The notes: generated by a model from the letters alone, not told the origin. Numbered from the stretch's first letter, positions 21,901 to 31,094 are shown. The stretch: DNA of 64,000 bases from Prorocentrum cordatum (GCA_963575745.1 CAUYUJ010003036.1:212001-276000), one strand, 5' to 3'. Translations and numbers: made by a program.

Positions 21901-23213
21901 GGCTCGATCATGTATACCTCGGTCGGCTGGCCAACTCCGGTCGCAAGCATGGCGGCCGCTAGTCCAGTACGTGCCAGAAAACCTCCAGCGCGTCCACCAC
22001 GTCCTTTACCATTGCCACGTCCGCTGGCTGCTGAGGCTCTGGCCTGTGGTGCCGTCTTCTTCGTCTTGCTGCACTCCGGGTCACCCGCCCAGTGTCCTGT
22101 CTCTCCGCAAGCTCTGCACTTGCTTGCTTTCTGGAAAGCCCCTAGCTTGTCCTGGAGCTCCTTCGAGCCGAAGCTGATCTTGCCGTCGAAGTCGATGTAG
22201 GTCTTGCCCTGTTTGAACCCTCGGTTCGTCTTTCCGTCCTTCATGAACTGACGCTGCCGGGTGTAGTTTGATGATGAGCTCGCTCCTTTTCCACGTCCGC
22301 GTCCTTTTGCTGCGATAGCTCCACCTAGTTTCTGAGCCTCGGAAGCGAACGTCTCCACCTCCTCGTCACCGAGGTCGTCCAGGTCCACGATGAGCATGGC
22401 CGTCTCGAGCTCCTCCACTTCAGCTGATAAAGCTTCCATTTCTTCAGCGTCGTCCTCGTCCTCGTCTCCACTTGCTTCTGCCTCTTGCTCTCCCTCATCT
22501 TCCTCCGGGTCTGCACCGAAGGCTGCATTCCACCGAAACTTCCGTCCATGATGCTGTTGTCGGTTCGATCCTCGGGCGTCGACGTTGTCGAGCTGGATCT
22601 CCAATACTTCGCAAATGGCGTCCCAATCGTACTCGTTCTGGGCTTGTCCCAAGAATGTTTTGTGCTGAGCCTCGGTGATGCCGCACATGTCTAGCAGAAA
22701 GAATGTTCGTAGATCTTCTGAAACTTGTGTCTGACCACCTGTCAAGTCTCGAAGCTTCTCGTAGGCGTCGGTCCTTCGCTGGATGAAATCCTTGATCTGC
22801 TCATTTGGCCTTCTGTGTCCGCGCTTGAAGTAGTCCAAGAACGCTTTATGTTTCTGCAGTGGTGCCACTTTCTCGCAATGTGAGCGTACACACTTGATGA
22901 GCATGTCGAGTGCCTCCTCGATCGCATCCTCCTTCTCTGTCGTTGTGCTGCCTTTCTTGAAATACTTGTTAAGCGCTGCCACGCTGATCTTCTCGTCCTT
23001 ATGGCATAGTGTCCAGGCCCTTTCCGTCAAGCTGTTTTTGACTTTCGCAACGAAACCCTTTTTCTTCTCCAAGGTGTCCACGCCTAGAAAGCCCAAACGA
23101 ACTCGCTCGTCCCATTCTTCTGCTGCTGCTGCGTCTCCGTCGTAGCATGGTGTGCCATCCTTGTCCAACCACACATGTTGGTTAGCTCCGCGTCGTTTTT
23201 CTGAGAAAGCCAT
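15915..23213 (-). CDS. Ty1/copia Gag-Pol polyprotein with C-terminal membrane segment and SAP domain
   Basis: The frame is open from 23357; I choose the start MAFSEKRRG at 23213 because the first 48 residues look untypical. Residue numbers count from 23357. Gag includes a zinc knuckle at 414-429 (CRACGETGHWAGDPEC). Protease candidate at about 521 (VVLDTAAL, DTA instead of DS/TG). Integrase about 995-1190: D in MDIAYV, D in IDQDAAF, E in GKVERKI. Reverse transcriptase about 1690-1950 with GDATGAFLQG and HVDD. RNase H about 2045-2205, ending LADGLTKK. Unusual tail of about 275 residues: hydrophobic segment 2361-2380, then a SAP-like DNA-binding motif at 2445-2477 (LPVSGIKADLVKRI). Intact and probably competent. 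All products come from one frame, so Gag and Pol would need proteolysis. Confidence 0.93.
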   Translation of the reverse strand: MAFSEKRRGANQHVWLDKDGTPCYDGDAAAAEEWDERVRLGFLGVDTLEKKKGFVAKVKNSLTERAWTLCHKDEKISVAALNKYFKKGSTTTEKEDAIEEALDMLIKCVRSHCEKVAPLQKHKAFLDYFKRGHRRPNEQIKDFIQRRTDAYEKLRDLTGGQTQVSEDLRTFFLLDMCGITEAQHKTFLGQAQNEYDWDAICEVLEIQLDNVDARGSNRQQHHGRKFRWNAAFGADPEEDEGEQEAEASGDEDEDDAEEMEALSAEVEELETAMLIVDLDDLGDEEVETFASEAQKLGGAIAAKGRGRGKGASSSSNYTRQRQFMKDGKTNRGFKQGKTYIDFDGKISFGSKELQDKLGAFQKASKCRACGETGHWAGDPECSKTKKTAPQARASAASGRGNGKGRGGRAGGFLARTGLAAAMLATGVGQPTEVYMIEPTQNYTDEVTTTINEIDDGMVDAMAISQVVPPGYVVLDTAALAPCGGDRAIDSHLEKFDLADLQMPTQTIFKGINTAAPIKAESTQAVPSGIQGRDCTLNFERLPNSDAPMLMSVDQMDALEAVINVKRNQVVFKSISDQPVKITRSKKNHLMINITDFPKEPTQIEAPTISTKALDVWAAEKEDQVKYVSAAIEKITTEVDDTGIMTKSRKKQVDAWIADYAQEQKATWSVLRRDQHRLFVPGTVVKEIYGGECNVTKLATSCGLKTGKCKDLRTTGDNLLLPSVQAATMREIEEEDPYLTIVPFPCEGLSPINNFYPEKERRRRRTKALAHVRFALQIVKHRLEHGRHVLLENPLCSQVWKLIKDELPQEMIWVRCDQCAFELRDDRGDLLQKPTRFVTTAVALAYALEVRCTGDHEHGEVQGRGGKSSEFAVWTPDLAERILEGTKQQYELEKLLGGDIILGIPDATDACPATGFTSSSGLIMGSAAETYQQWQQVPAALKAAIKKLHVQFSHALRGEDLARHIQAGGGSPAAASAAKLFKCELCDSQQRPPAHPIASLPKWTKFNQCLGMDIAYVPDLDGNMHAYLLMLDLATDYTAIQWMISGGNRKPSPTSSHAKTAFAEGWQRTLLTPQRFQIDQDAAFRLDFEAMCEDLGVPCIPVAPEEHHQHGKVERKIRFFKEMATKVFRELEVKDDESAKIAGYQIAQTMDRLSNNKGFSPAQWVLGENPSLPASLGDINTDPVVAGQVSHGSLMWHRLRLQEACEVAFHQAANSSALRRAVLSKTRPQPGPFERGEWVHYWRTGGGKRDLHRKWQGPARVIGKDQFGYWLIHNGIPILAGPNILRRSTLNEIEDRIPGDQREWQGVPHGQRGFVDLRNTTFTAPREPLQPGLQPRQPPEQPSDQPPDSVPPAAVQEQDMDGVQSRDADVAGQPPAQRRRVEAEWPEGSWSIPESWAMIIGSQARGPYDAILATRIARCTTTPVPENEIIPRDRLLRRRIFNYNTKVMMEDLARNNLDVPFDVPLVRDMDMLDVVVEYTYRTENDPSGGQAPGGFPEGAEPQGPPQSFGPDNPAPARADPPAASSAPTSSTPAGPTADSDGDSARQRQRARQQAHREEGEQRRTKLKRKTPASQTIYQNRAHIGRNTATTANDKRVRTAYATNQVMCESFAAERADRATKGEMDIKEVLKRSDNYTKERTEKCLNALIKEWSTWTKYDAVTVITPTMAKKIDKSLQIESRAVWTNKGSDDNANFQPKCRIVGKGFQEKYDEKLRRDSPTCSPFMQNLLCSIAACKRFSCFTGDATGAFLQGVKIERELYFKLPKNMPGMSIPGLEDGSLLKLNKSIYGTNDAARAWYKRIVQILKQIGFEQLQFETAAFKLMHNGQLVGLLCLHVDDMLMAFDMEKNREFCEQVIKQLKEQVEFGDWHELQGLPEGATFTGRRFKQDEDYVITIDMDEYIDGMTDYRMPRERAKQEKELLTAAEHRALRGMNGQVQWVVRLLLHKYSFEASRLAGQMSKPTVQDMKDMNSLVRSIRREGKTHMIFRGGFDFETPVIIASHDASFDNMPNHKSQRGFYIMVGDGAMTDDHTKLYPCMLLAWSSGRIGRAVRSTLSAEAYSCSEAQDVTFWTRAVCADIFSANKLGHEYRQAAEEWKGVLVTDCRSLWDCVVKERVHLSDRRLSLEAAIIRQECQHGGIKWVRSEQQLADGLTKKMDTPYQDRVFHENLWTFGPDPRAPSLRKRKLTDPWDEIQRAQRVEVQEDADYLNANYAKPKDHSADDDISRIDVHEVVYQAEVSTAISTKFSRFARAALFSSVLASSFSSGTTLPQLAAATAVVATTDPVIGQQVSTYVLAEPFDQWSQFVLSPAGTFAAGISIGAAFMALICVLLFVISQKFNKPEPAPTAVAVSRPASSQEMVSCTVPSSGLKLPPSIAAQKLDDLIAMHSYNPPDVKKKLEAMPVYALQGMLREMALPVSGIKADLVKRILENFKVD

Positions 23214-23377
23214 TTTGAACGTGTAGGGGTCGGTGAGGTTGAGCTCGTAGTGGTAGTCCGAGAACTTGTTCTCGTTAGGGTATGAACTGCCTGACCGCGA
23301 GGAACAGGTCTTTGAGATATGAAGGAGTGTCAAGAAACTGAACCAATACAAAAGCATAGGCCGTCTCGAAACACAAG

Positions 23378-23390
23378 CTCCGCACTACCA
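23378..23390 (-). promoter_or_regulatory. Candidate primer-binding site of the copia element
   Basis: One base inside the 5' LTR, the minus strand reads TGGTAGTGCGGAG. Position and the TGGTAG start fit a tRNA-primed PBS (initiator-Met-like), but only the first bases match. Confidence 0.35.
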
Positions 23391-23391
23391 G

Positions 23392-23723
23392 TGTCAATGA
23401 TAATGATGTCGAGCTGCTTTTGGCCGCGAGCTGCAAGATCCGCTCGGTCGACCTTTATGAAATGAGGCGTATGCCTCGCACACACAGCTTGTGAAATCAG
23501 GGAAACCCCAGTCTGTGACTGGAACACATCTGATAACTTGTTATCGCTGCTGGCTCGAAAAGGGGATCCCCTGATATCGTTCGATAGCAAACGGCCGCGG
23601 AAACATAACGTGTTATGTTATCCTGTTTAAAAAAAAACTCCACTTACCCCGGTCGGGGTACCAGTCTCTAAACTGCTGAGCTACTGCGTTTCGGCTGGGG
23701 CACAAAACTCGCTCATCTTCGCA
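23392..23723 (-). repeat. Copia 5' LTR (intact)
   Basis: 332 bp, TG...CA ends on both strands. Contains perfect small inverted repeats (ACATAAC-GT-GTTATGT; GGGGATCCCC). Promoter and polyadenylation signals are expected here but not identifiable by sequence. Confidence 0.92.
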
Positions 23724-23727
23724 CAAG
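23724..23727. repeat. Copia target-site duplication, right
   Basis: CAAG, matching 11384-11387. Confidence 0.7.
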
Positions 23728-23992
23728 AGGCCCCAGGAGACCCCCAAGAGGCCCCAAGGAGGCCCCGAGAAGCCCCAAATCGGCCCCCAAAATGCTTCGA
23801 ACCTGCTTCCAGGAGGCCCCCGACAGGTTCAGAGGCTCCCGAGAAGCTACGTCAAACTCCCAGCGAGCGGCCGGACGAGGCCCCCCACAAAATCACAAGA
23901 GGGTTCCAGTATTTGTATCCTTCAGCGCTCTCTGGCCTTCTTCCCCCTGCCCCCTTCCCTGCGACTTTCGTTGACTCAAGCTCGCCTCCTAG

Positions 23993-24032
23993 CTAGAACC
24001 TAAGCGCGCGCGAAGCGCGCGCGTGGTTCTAG
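23993..24032. repeat. Palindromic hairpin core, copy 3
   Basis: CTAGAACC...GGTTCTAG outer arms and the GCGCGCGC-GAA-GCGCGCGC inner hairpin. Followed, as in copies 1 and 2, by a TA/TC microsatellite. The roughly 200 bp to its left do not match copies 1 and 2, so only the core is shared. Confidence 0.85.
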
Positions 24033-24060
24033 TATATCTATATATATATATATATCTCTC

Positions 24061-24720
24061 TCTCTCTCTCTCTTGCTCTGTACGTTCCCCCATCCCGTCC
24101 CGCCAGCGATCCAGAGGTGCGCGCGACTCGGCCCAATCGATTATGTCGGTATCGATTGTCTGGATTTCGATTCGACCGATTGTTTCGAGGCCCACCTCAG
24201 TGTTGCGAAGCGCGCTTCGCGCTTCCCGTCTGTCCCCCCTTTCCGCCTCCCTTCGCCGCCAGGACTTCCAGCACCCTCCTTCCCCTCCTCCCTTCCTATC
24301 CCTCCTCCGCCCAGCCTCCCCCTTCCCCTCCGTCCTCCCTCGCCCCTCCCCCTTCCCCACGGGACCCTCAGAGGCGTGAAGATGGCCTCGGCCCGCGAGT
24401 CTCGCATGGCGGGTCTCGACTGTGGCTTGCCCATGGCTTTTTGGTCGCTCTTGGGGGGGGGGGGGGCCACGGCACGCGGGCACGGCACGGCACAGCTGCC
24501 GCACTTAGAAGCGGGCACGACGCGGAGGAGGAGGAGGAGGAGGAGGAGGAGGCGGAGGCGGAGGCGGAGGCGGAGGCGGAGCTCGGAACGTCGGCACGGC
24601 ACGCCTCTCTGCACACCCAGAGCCTGGGACTGGCACGCGGGCGCGGTGCGGGGCACGCTTTCCACGTTCCCGCACGGCGCTGCGACGCGGCACGCGGGAG
24701 CGGCCCGGCACGTGTCTGGC
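24061..24720. other. Pyrimidine-rich and (GGA)n sequence, no confident gene
   Basis: Pyrimidine-rich at 24240-24360, a G run near 24458, (GGA)n/(GGC)n at 24521-24585. Open frames are compositional. Confidence 0.5.
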
Positions 24721-24729
24721 ATTCTGGTA

Positions 24730-25021
24730 AGGGGGCCACGTGCGAACCCTGCCCCTACCCCCCACGATTTTGGAGCGAAGTGAGCCCCACCCCCCCCTTC
24801 AGAAATCGTGGGGGGGGGGTACAGTCGGGGCCCTGAGGAAGGAACCCTTTTCGTTGAGGAGGGGCTCCGCGTACCTTAAGTGTTGCGCAGCTTGCCTCAG
24901 GCTTTCCTTATGTTTTCGATCGGAAATCGAAGTTTAACTCATGGAAAAAAAGGGGCCTCGTTCCTTATTTTGGGTTCCTTAGGTCAAGCCCCCGACTGTA
25001 GGGGTAGGGCTCGCACGCGGC
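24730..25021. mobile_element. Hairpin MITE copy, invaded by a TA-flanked MITE
   Basis: The left arm (GGGGGCCACGTGCGAACCCT, then CCCCCCACGATTT) is complementary to AAATCGTGGGGGG at about 24802-24819 plus GGGGTAGGGCTCGCACG at 25001-25017. The second MITE (24822-24998) sits at a TA in the right arm; taking it out with one TA restores the hairpin. Related to 28971-29119. Confidence 0.7.
24822..24998. mobile_element. TA-flanked MITE, family CAGTCGGGGC, copy 1
   Basis: 177 bp between TA dinucleotides; termini CAGTCGGGGC and GCCCCCGACTG with GGAACCC/GGGTTCC further in. CAGT ends plus a TA target are typical of the Tc1/mariner superfamily. Copies 2 and 3 lie at 29171-29345 and 43136-43302. Confidence 0.8.
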
Positions 25022-25215
25022 AGCGACGGGGCGCGGCGCAGCACGGCTCGCGCACTCCGAGCCACAGCGCACTGCACCGCACCCTTCTCGCCTTCCAGGC
25101 CGCAGGCACGGGTGCGACGCGGCGCCCGGGCACGGCGCGGCACGGCACCGCCGGCGGCACAGGTTTGTTGTGTAGTTTTTGATATTGGAGATAGAGATGA
25201 GACCATCTATGGCAT

Positions 25216-25800
25216 TTGCATCTTAGGGGAACGACAGGATGCGACATCAGCCTGAGAGTTCGGGCGGTGCTGCAGAGTTTCAGTGGTGCTTGCTGGGTGT
25301 ACACGGGGTCTCTGCCGGCAGTCGCGGGTCCGCAGGTGCCCACTGCCCTGGCGAAGGACGACACGTTCGTGTGGAGCCCCCTCGAGCAGTTCGACGGCGA
25401 GGAGTCCTTCAGTTTCCGTTCCCTCATCTTTCTCACGAGATCCCGCGACCGAACGACGCCGATCGTGTGCCAGACTTCAAGAGAGCTTGAGCGCGTGAGA
25501 AGCGTTCGAAGTCTCCAGCTGTGTGCGCGAACATGTATATACATGCATACATGCGTGAGCACATGGCCCATAACGCCGAACGCCATGGAGCGAAGGCGCA
25601 GGGCTTCGTCGGCGTCGTGGCCTTTTAGTTTGATGCTGCATCCCATGCGTGCGTGCCCTCACACGTCCGCGAAAATCAGCGAGCGTGCGCCCCATATTGT
25701 AAACGCTTTGCGGCCGCGTCTTCCGACCATGAGAAAACAACAGCTTGGACGCGAGAGGCCGAATGGCGACGGGGGTTGAGGTGTAGCAGCGGCTTTGAAG
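25216..25800 (+). other. Open frame of uncertain status
   Basis: A 187-codon frame includes VPTALAKDDTFVWSPLEQF and SFRSLIFLTRSRDR, which read like real protein, but the rest is low complexity and no family is recognised. Possible exon or chance. Confidence 0.2.
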
Positions 25801-25829
25801 CGGGGGCGAACATCTAGTGGCCTTCGGCC

Positions 25830-26340
25830 CATCCCGCCAATGTGCCTGGGTCGTGCAAAGGCTTTGGGGGGCTTCTTGGAGGGCTCATAGGGGCCTTCGT
25901 GAAATGGGCGCGTCTTGGGTGCACCTTCGGGCTTCTTGGGGCCTCTTAGGGCCTCTCGGCGCGTCTTGGGATCGTGTTGGAAGGGTTGGCTTCCAGCGGC
26001 GCGGCGATGGCGCGTTTGGGGGCCCCCTCTTGAAGCTTTCTTGGGGGCCTTCGGGCCCCTCTTGAGGGCCCATTGGATAATCTTGGGCCGGTCTTGGCGG
26101 CTTCTTGGGCAGTCTTGGACGCTCTCGCGACCAGTGCGGCAAGAATGCGAAACACATGCGAACATTGAAAGGATTCTGTTGACTTGGGCTTCTTGGGCTG
26201 GCTCCGGCCCCCAGGGCTTCAACACTGTCCGAGGGACCCCCAATGGCGCCGAAGTTGGCTGAGGATGGCCCCGTGAGGGCTCTAGCGGGCCTGGGTGGCC
26301 CAAAGGTGGCCAATTTGGCCCCTGGATTTCCTTTGTCACT
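25830..26340. repeat. GGGCCTCTTGGG-type tract
   Basis: Common short-unit repeat family. No gene. Confidence 0.65.
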
Positions 26341-26559
26341 CCAGGGAGGGGAGCCGCCCCTCCCCTACCCGCACCGAGACCCATGACTCCCCCCCCCTCC
26401 CCGGCGAGGAAGGGATCAAAGGGAAGGGAAGGGAAGGGGCTTCCCTTCGATTCGGTCACGACCTGTGCTGGTGCACACCCCGGGTTGGCGAGATCTGGAG
26501 CGTCCCAGGTGGCCTCTGGGAAAGGGGGGAGAGCTCCTGAGGACAGGGCCACGGGGTGC

Positions 26560-26914
26560 CCACAGGACTCTACCCCCTCCTTTCCATCCCTTGATCTCCT
26601 CCCCAAACCTCACTCGTCCCTCTCCCATTCCCATTTCCTCCCGTCCCCCTGTGCTCCCAAGTCCATCTCCCTCACTGGACGGTTTCCCCTGGGCAGCGAA
26701 GCCCCACGCAGGCGAGGCCTCTGCGGGATGCCATGATTGTGAGTTGCTCCTCCAGGCATTTTGTTTCGAGTGGCCAGGGGGCGATTGGGAAGATGTGATG
26801 TTTCAGGGCTGTCTTGGCCATAACGGCACTGACCATGTATCCACTGCTCTTGCTTGGGGCCAACCCAGCCCCAGGAGGGTGTGGATGGGGATCCCGCTTC
26901 TGCTGGGCTCATGA
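26560..26914 (+). other. Candidate 3' splice site and terminal exon
   Basis: 26570-26690 is strongly pyrimidine-rich and ends CCCCTGGGCAG at 26696, a good acceptor. The frame after it (AKPHAGEAS..., FEWPGGDWEDVMFQGCLGHN) runs to a stop at 26912-26914. No partner exon or family is known. Confidence 0.3.
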
Positions 26915-26999
26915 CAAGTCCAAGTTGCCGTCTTTGGGACAGACTACTTGTGCAGCCATGCATTCATGCAGAAGTTCGTGTCCGTGCAACCAGCATGGG

Positions 27000-27560
27000 T
27001 TAGTCGGTCAGGGCACCCATTGAGAAGCTCGCATCGGGTGCCCATCGTGGTGACGAGGGGGTCTTATTTCGAAAGCGCCTCGGCAATTGTATACAAGGTA
27101 ACAGGATGAATTCGCTCTTAACGTGGCCCGTGACAGTGTTACTCGTGGTTCGCTTCCCCGAAAAACGTGTGTGTGTGTGTGTCTGCGCACGCCAGACAAT
27201 TCGCCGTTCGGTTGGCCCGATTAGCCCCACGTTGGTGCGGACTGCTTCTGCCTCGCCGCCGACGAAGCAGAAGAGAGTATGTGTGTGCGTGTGTGTGTGT
27301 GTGTGTCTGTGTGTGTCTGTGTGTGCGTGCGTGCGTGCGTGTGCAGCAGCAGAGACTGATATAAAGAGAGACAGAGAGAGAAAACAAGAAGAAAAAAACG
27401 ATTTTTGTATATAGAGATAGAACGACGAAGCGTATTCATACAACTATATATATATATATAGAGAGAGGGTTATTTGTACATGTAGAGAAGACAGAGGGAC
27501 AATAGTGGGAGAGAGAGAGAGAGAGAGAGACAGAGCGAGAGAGAGAACAAACAAAACATA
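27000..27560. repeat. (GT)n, (GA)n and (TA)n microsatellites in unique sequence
   Basis: GT runs at 27165-27185 and 27283-27340, TA at 27445-27460, GA at 27509-27545. No gene found between them. Confidence 0.75.
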
Positions 27561-27869
27561 TTTCCAGACATGATGTGGGTCGAAGTTGCTCCCATCCAAT
27601 ATGTGTCCCCTCCTCTCTCCCTCACTCTTCCCTCCCCGTCAACACGCTTGTTCCTTGACTTTGTTGCGACTGGCTGGGGCACAGCGAAAGTTGCTGTTTG
27701 ACAAGCATCAGGTCCCGTGTCAAGACTCCTAGCCACAGGCTTGGATCTCTAAACCTCGAGCCCTGCCCGAACCCATTCGGACCTTTTCGGGGCGTCGGAA
27801 TAGAAGATGGTAACAGTAATGACAATGACGGTTGCGATCGTGATGCTATGATTGGTGATCGTACTGATA

Positions 27870-28085
27870 ATTGTGATGACGAGGATTATGACGATGATGT
27901 GGATGATGAGAATGAGGATGAGAGTGATGGAGATTGTGATGATGATGTTGTTGTTGATGATGATGGTGGTGATGAGGAGGAGGAGGAAGATGAGGAGGAG
28001 GAGGAGGATGAGGATGAGGATAAGGAGGAGGGCGGGGATGAGGAGGACGAGGAGGAGGAGGAGGAGGAGGAGGAGGAGGATCCGC
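27870..28085. repeat. GAT/GAG triplet array
   Basis: GATGAT grading to GAGGAG; acidic pseudo-ORFs only. Confidence 0.85.
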
Positions 28086-28970
28086 GGCAGCACCAGCGGC
28101 GACACAGTAGCAGCTTCCCGCATCCGCGCATTGCAGGACGACCAGGCTTTCTGGATCGTGCGCGGCGGTGTGTCTCCATGGAATCCGGCGCTTCTGGGGA
28201 GGAGAGGCAGGAAAGGTGGAGGGAGGTAGCGGGGGTGAGTGGGTAGGAGAGGATTCGATTCGCGGCGGCCCGAGATTGAGGGATTCTGACGAGCTGTTCG
28301 AATAGCAAGGGTGGCGAGAGACAGGGGCTGGTCTCGTCTCACTGCGCGGCATTGGCCATGGAACCACATCTGAAGACTGACGTTGCAGCCCAGTGTCGAT
28401 TCGTCTGAAGTTTCACGAGCACCAGGTCGCGAGCACGGTCATTGATGCCAGTAGCCAGGACATCTGCGTCATTGCGATATAGAGACAGGTGTCTTGATTA
28501 CGATGGGGTCATCCCGCATCCATTTCACAATTTTTTCGACGACATTTATGCAGGAGCCAATGAAGGTCGTGTACCCGTGCATGGCCCCATTTAGTATGCA
28601 TCGATATTCCGAGCAGCGCTCTGATATCTTCGTGATTATCATCGTTCGCAAGGCTTCTGAGGAAGAGTGGTTGCCGCTGCCGCAGTGCAACATCTGGTGT
28701 CGGTAGAACCAAGTGTTCGAGATACGCCGTGTCAGTCAGATTGCCAGTCTCCTTGGAGCGCGAGTTGCTTGACCATGCCCATGTCCATGCGGTACCGCAT
28801 CTCGCTTCCAGAGAAGATCACGGGCAGCCCCAACGAAGACGCCAACTGAACTCTGAGTGCAATCGGAAAGAGCTCGTCTGCGACAAAATGTACCGCAAGG
28901 GTAGCGCACTTCCCCAATGCCTACCAAGCGCCATCCGCGCAAGCAGCAGCATAGCTGCTGTCATTGATTA
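28086..28970. other. Unique sequence, possible minus-strand coding fragment
   Basis: On the minus strand, frames over 28469-28712 read LRTMIITKISERCSEYRCIL and YTTFIGSCINVVEKIVKW. No family, splice or SL support. Confidence 0.2.
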
Positions 28971-29119
28971 GGGGGCCACATGCGAACCCTACCCCTGCCC
29001 CCCACGATTTCCGAGGGGGAGGGTGGGGTTCACTTCGTTCGGGAGCTCCCGAGCGAAGTGAACCCACCCTCCCCCTCGGAAATCATGGGGAGTGGGGGTA
29101 GGGTTCGCATGTGGCCCTC
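28971..29119. mobile_element. Near-perfect hairpin MITE
   Basis: 149 bp between TA dinucleotides. The two arms (about 66 bp each) are almost fully complementary: GGGGGCCACATGCGAACCCT left, its complement ending GTGGCCCTC right, centre CTTCGTTCGGGAGCTCCCGAG. A second, invaded copy is at 24730-25021. Confidence 0.85.
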
Positions 29120-29170
29120 TACTGATGTGCTCGCACCCAGATGCTTCTCGCACGTCGCCTTTTCACATAC

Positions 29171-29345
29171 AGTCGGGGCGCTGACTAAGCAACCCTATTC
29201 GTTGGGGAGGGGCCTGGTGTCTCTTGATTGTTCTACAGCTTGCCTCAGGTTTTCATGAGGTTGTCCATGGGAGATCGAGGTGTAACTTATGGGAAAAAGG
29301 GGCCTCGTTCCTGATTTAGGGTTCCTTAGGTCAACGCCCCGACTG
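29171..29345. mobile_element. TA-flanked MITE, family CAGTCGGGGC, copy 2
   Basis: 175 bp, TA on both sides, ends CAGTCGGGGC and GCCCCGACTG. Interior alignable with copies 1 and 3 (CAGCTTGCCTCAGG, GGGGCCTCGTTCCT). Confidence 0.85.
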
Positions 29346-29484
29346 TAAGCACTTCCGAGAAGCGGAGAGGGAGGGGGGCAAACAGAGGGAGAGGTCGAAC
29401 GAGCTCCGCTCCGGAGCTGGGCCTGCGGGGGCGGCCAAGGGGCGGCCAGTGGGCGGCCAAATGGGCCGAAAAGCAGGACTCGCT

Positions 29485-29660
29485 TGAGAGGAGGAGGAGG
29501 AGGAGGAGTAGGAGGAGGAGGAGGAGGAGGAGGAGGAGAGGAGGAGGAGGAGGAGGAGGAGGAGGGAGGAGAGGGGGGGAGGGGGAGGGGGAGGAGGAGG
29601 AGGAGGAGGAGGAGGAGGAGGAGGAGGAGGAGGAGGAGGAGGAGGAGGAGGACGAGGGGG
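29485..29660. repeat. (GGA)n microsatellite
   Basis: Long purine run with short G-rich interruptions. Confidence 0.9.
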
Positions 29661-29720
29661 CACATGGGAAAGGAGGCGGGAGGGTGCCCCGCCCTTCAAC
29701 CGAAGGAAGACCCCCTAAGC

Positions 29721-29914
29721 TTAAGTCGGGCCTGTCCCCCTACAGGGGGATTTACGACGAAACATAAAACAGATCCCCCAAACATGATCCAAACATGATC
29801 CCAAAATAGTAGGGGGACTATGTTTTGAGTATTCTTTGACCTTTGGGGGGCATGTTTGGTGTATGTTTTATTTGTCGTCGAAAACCCCCCTGTGGGGGGA
29901 CACGCCCGACATAA
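29721..29914. mobile_element. MITE-like inverted-repeat element
   Basis: About 194 bp whose ends are imperfect inverted repeats of roughly 65 bp: AGTCGGGCCTGTCCCCCTAC on the left, the complement of TGTCGGGCGTGTCCCCCCAC on the right, both continuing into a CGACGA/AATAAAACA match. TA lies at both outer edges. Single copy in this window. Confidence 0.65.
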
Positions 29915-30384
29915 CCCTAAGCATGTTATGTTGGGGCTTGATCTTGACGTGAACGGCCACGATGCTATTTCCGATTACGGTGATGGTGGTGGTGCGCGTG
30001 GTGATCTCGTTTCCCGTGCTCCTGCCATTAGCACCACCTGGTGACGGCACCTCCGGACGCGGTTCTGTCACGGTGCCCGGGGCCTTCGGGGTGGGGCCGG
30101 GCGCTCGTGGTTGCTGGATTCACTGGAGGCAGATGTGCCGGCAGGGGGGTTCAGTGAGGCTCCAGCCCGAGTGTCAGACACGCCCCACACTTGGTGCAAG
30201 CAGAAGGAGCAGGAGGAAGAAGAAAAGGGGAAGGCGTCAGCAGGGTCAGTCGCTAGCAGATTTTTTGGAGGGCTGCTTCACGCATTGTCCAGGGCCCGCG
30301 GCTTTTCGGATTCGGATCTTGGGAGCAGGCCATCCAGGAACATAGTTCGGTGTCGTCAGTGACTCGGGGGCTCCTCTCTGGATT
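29915..30384. other. Unique sequence, no confident gene
   Basis: No open frame with a recognisable product; a GAAGAAG-rich patch lies near 30200. Confidence 0.4.
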
Positions 30385-30960
30385 GCTCTGATTCCTCTCG
30401 CTTCGCGAGGTGCACGTCCGGACCACGTACCGTCCAGACGTTGTGGGGACTTCTGGGGGCCTCTTGGGAGCCTCTTGGAGGCTTCTCGTGGGCCTCTTGG
30501 GGCCACTTCGTGGCCTCTAGTGGGCGTCTTGGGCCGTCTTGGGGCGCTCTTGCGCCGTCTGGCTCCTTCGGAGGCCGTCTTGGGGGGCCTCTCGGGACCG
30601 CCTTGGAGGGCCTCTTGGATCGTCTTGTGGGCGTCTATGGGCCATCTTCGGGTGCTCTTGGGCCGTCTTGGGGCCCTCTATGGCAGTATGGGGGCCATTT
30701 TGGAGGCTGCTTGGGCAGTCATGTCCCCCCGGGAGTGCAAAAATGTGAAAACGCTAAAATCCGTCACGAAATTGACGAAGAAATTGTTTGGAGGCGCTCT
30801 TGGGAGCACCCCTGGGGCCATCTTGGGGGCCCCTTGGGCCCTCTTGGGGCCATCTTGGGCCGTCTTGGGCCGTCTTGGGCCATCTTGAAGCCATCTTGAG
30901 CCGTCTTTAGGCTTTCTTGGACCCCTAGGAAGCCCAGGAGGCCAACAACAGTGATTTTTA
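30385..30960. repeat. Macrosatellite unit, partial
   Basis: Begins with the shared leader (CCTCTCGCTTCGCGAGGTGCACGTC) and continues as GGCCGTCTTGGGGCCTCTTGG-type sequence ending near CAACAACAGTGATTTTT. Further units: 34985-35425, 37132-37830, 38047-39208. Confidence 0.6.
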
Positions 30961-31094
30961 CCTAACAGCGAAGACTGATAGGTTTCTAGTTGACTCAAAA
31001 GAGCTCACAGATCACTCCACAGGGGGGTCCGGGCAGGTGTTGGGGCGTTTCCGGGCGGCATGAGCCGGGCTCGTTTTTCACCAACAGTCACACA

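Larger units (their letters stand above)
11388..23723 (-). mobile_element. Ty1/copia LTR retrotransposon with nested insertion
   Basis: Two direct LTRs with TG...CA ends: intact 5' LTR at 23392-23723; 3' LTR split into 11388-11629 and 15667-15759. Removing the nested element at 11630-15666 makes the LTRs the same length and identical except one substitution (T at 11448, C at 23452) and the length of an A run, so the insertion is recent. It carries one uninterrupted Gag-Pol-type ORF and has a 4-bp CAAG TSD. The ancestral element was about 8.3 kb. Confidence 0.92.

Noticed and set aside
23214-23357. Upstream 48-codon extension of the copia polyprotein
   Set aside because: Possible, but MAFSEKRRG at 23213 looks like the natural Gag start and the extension lies in the leader close to the candidate PBS.
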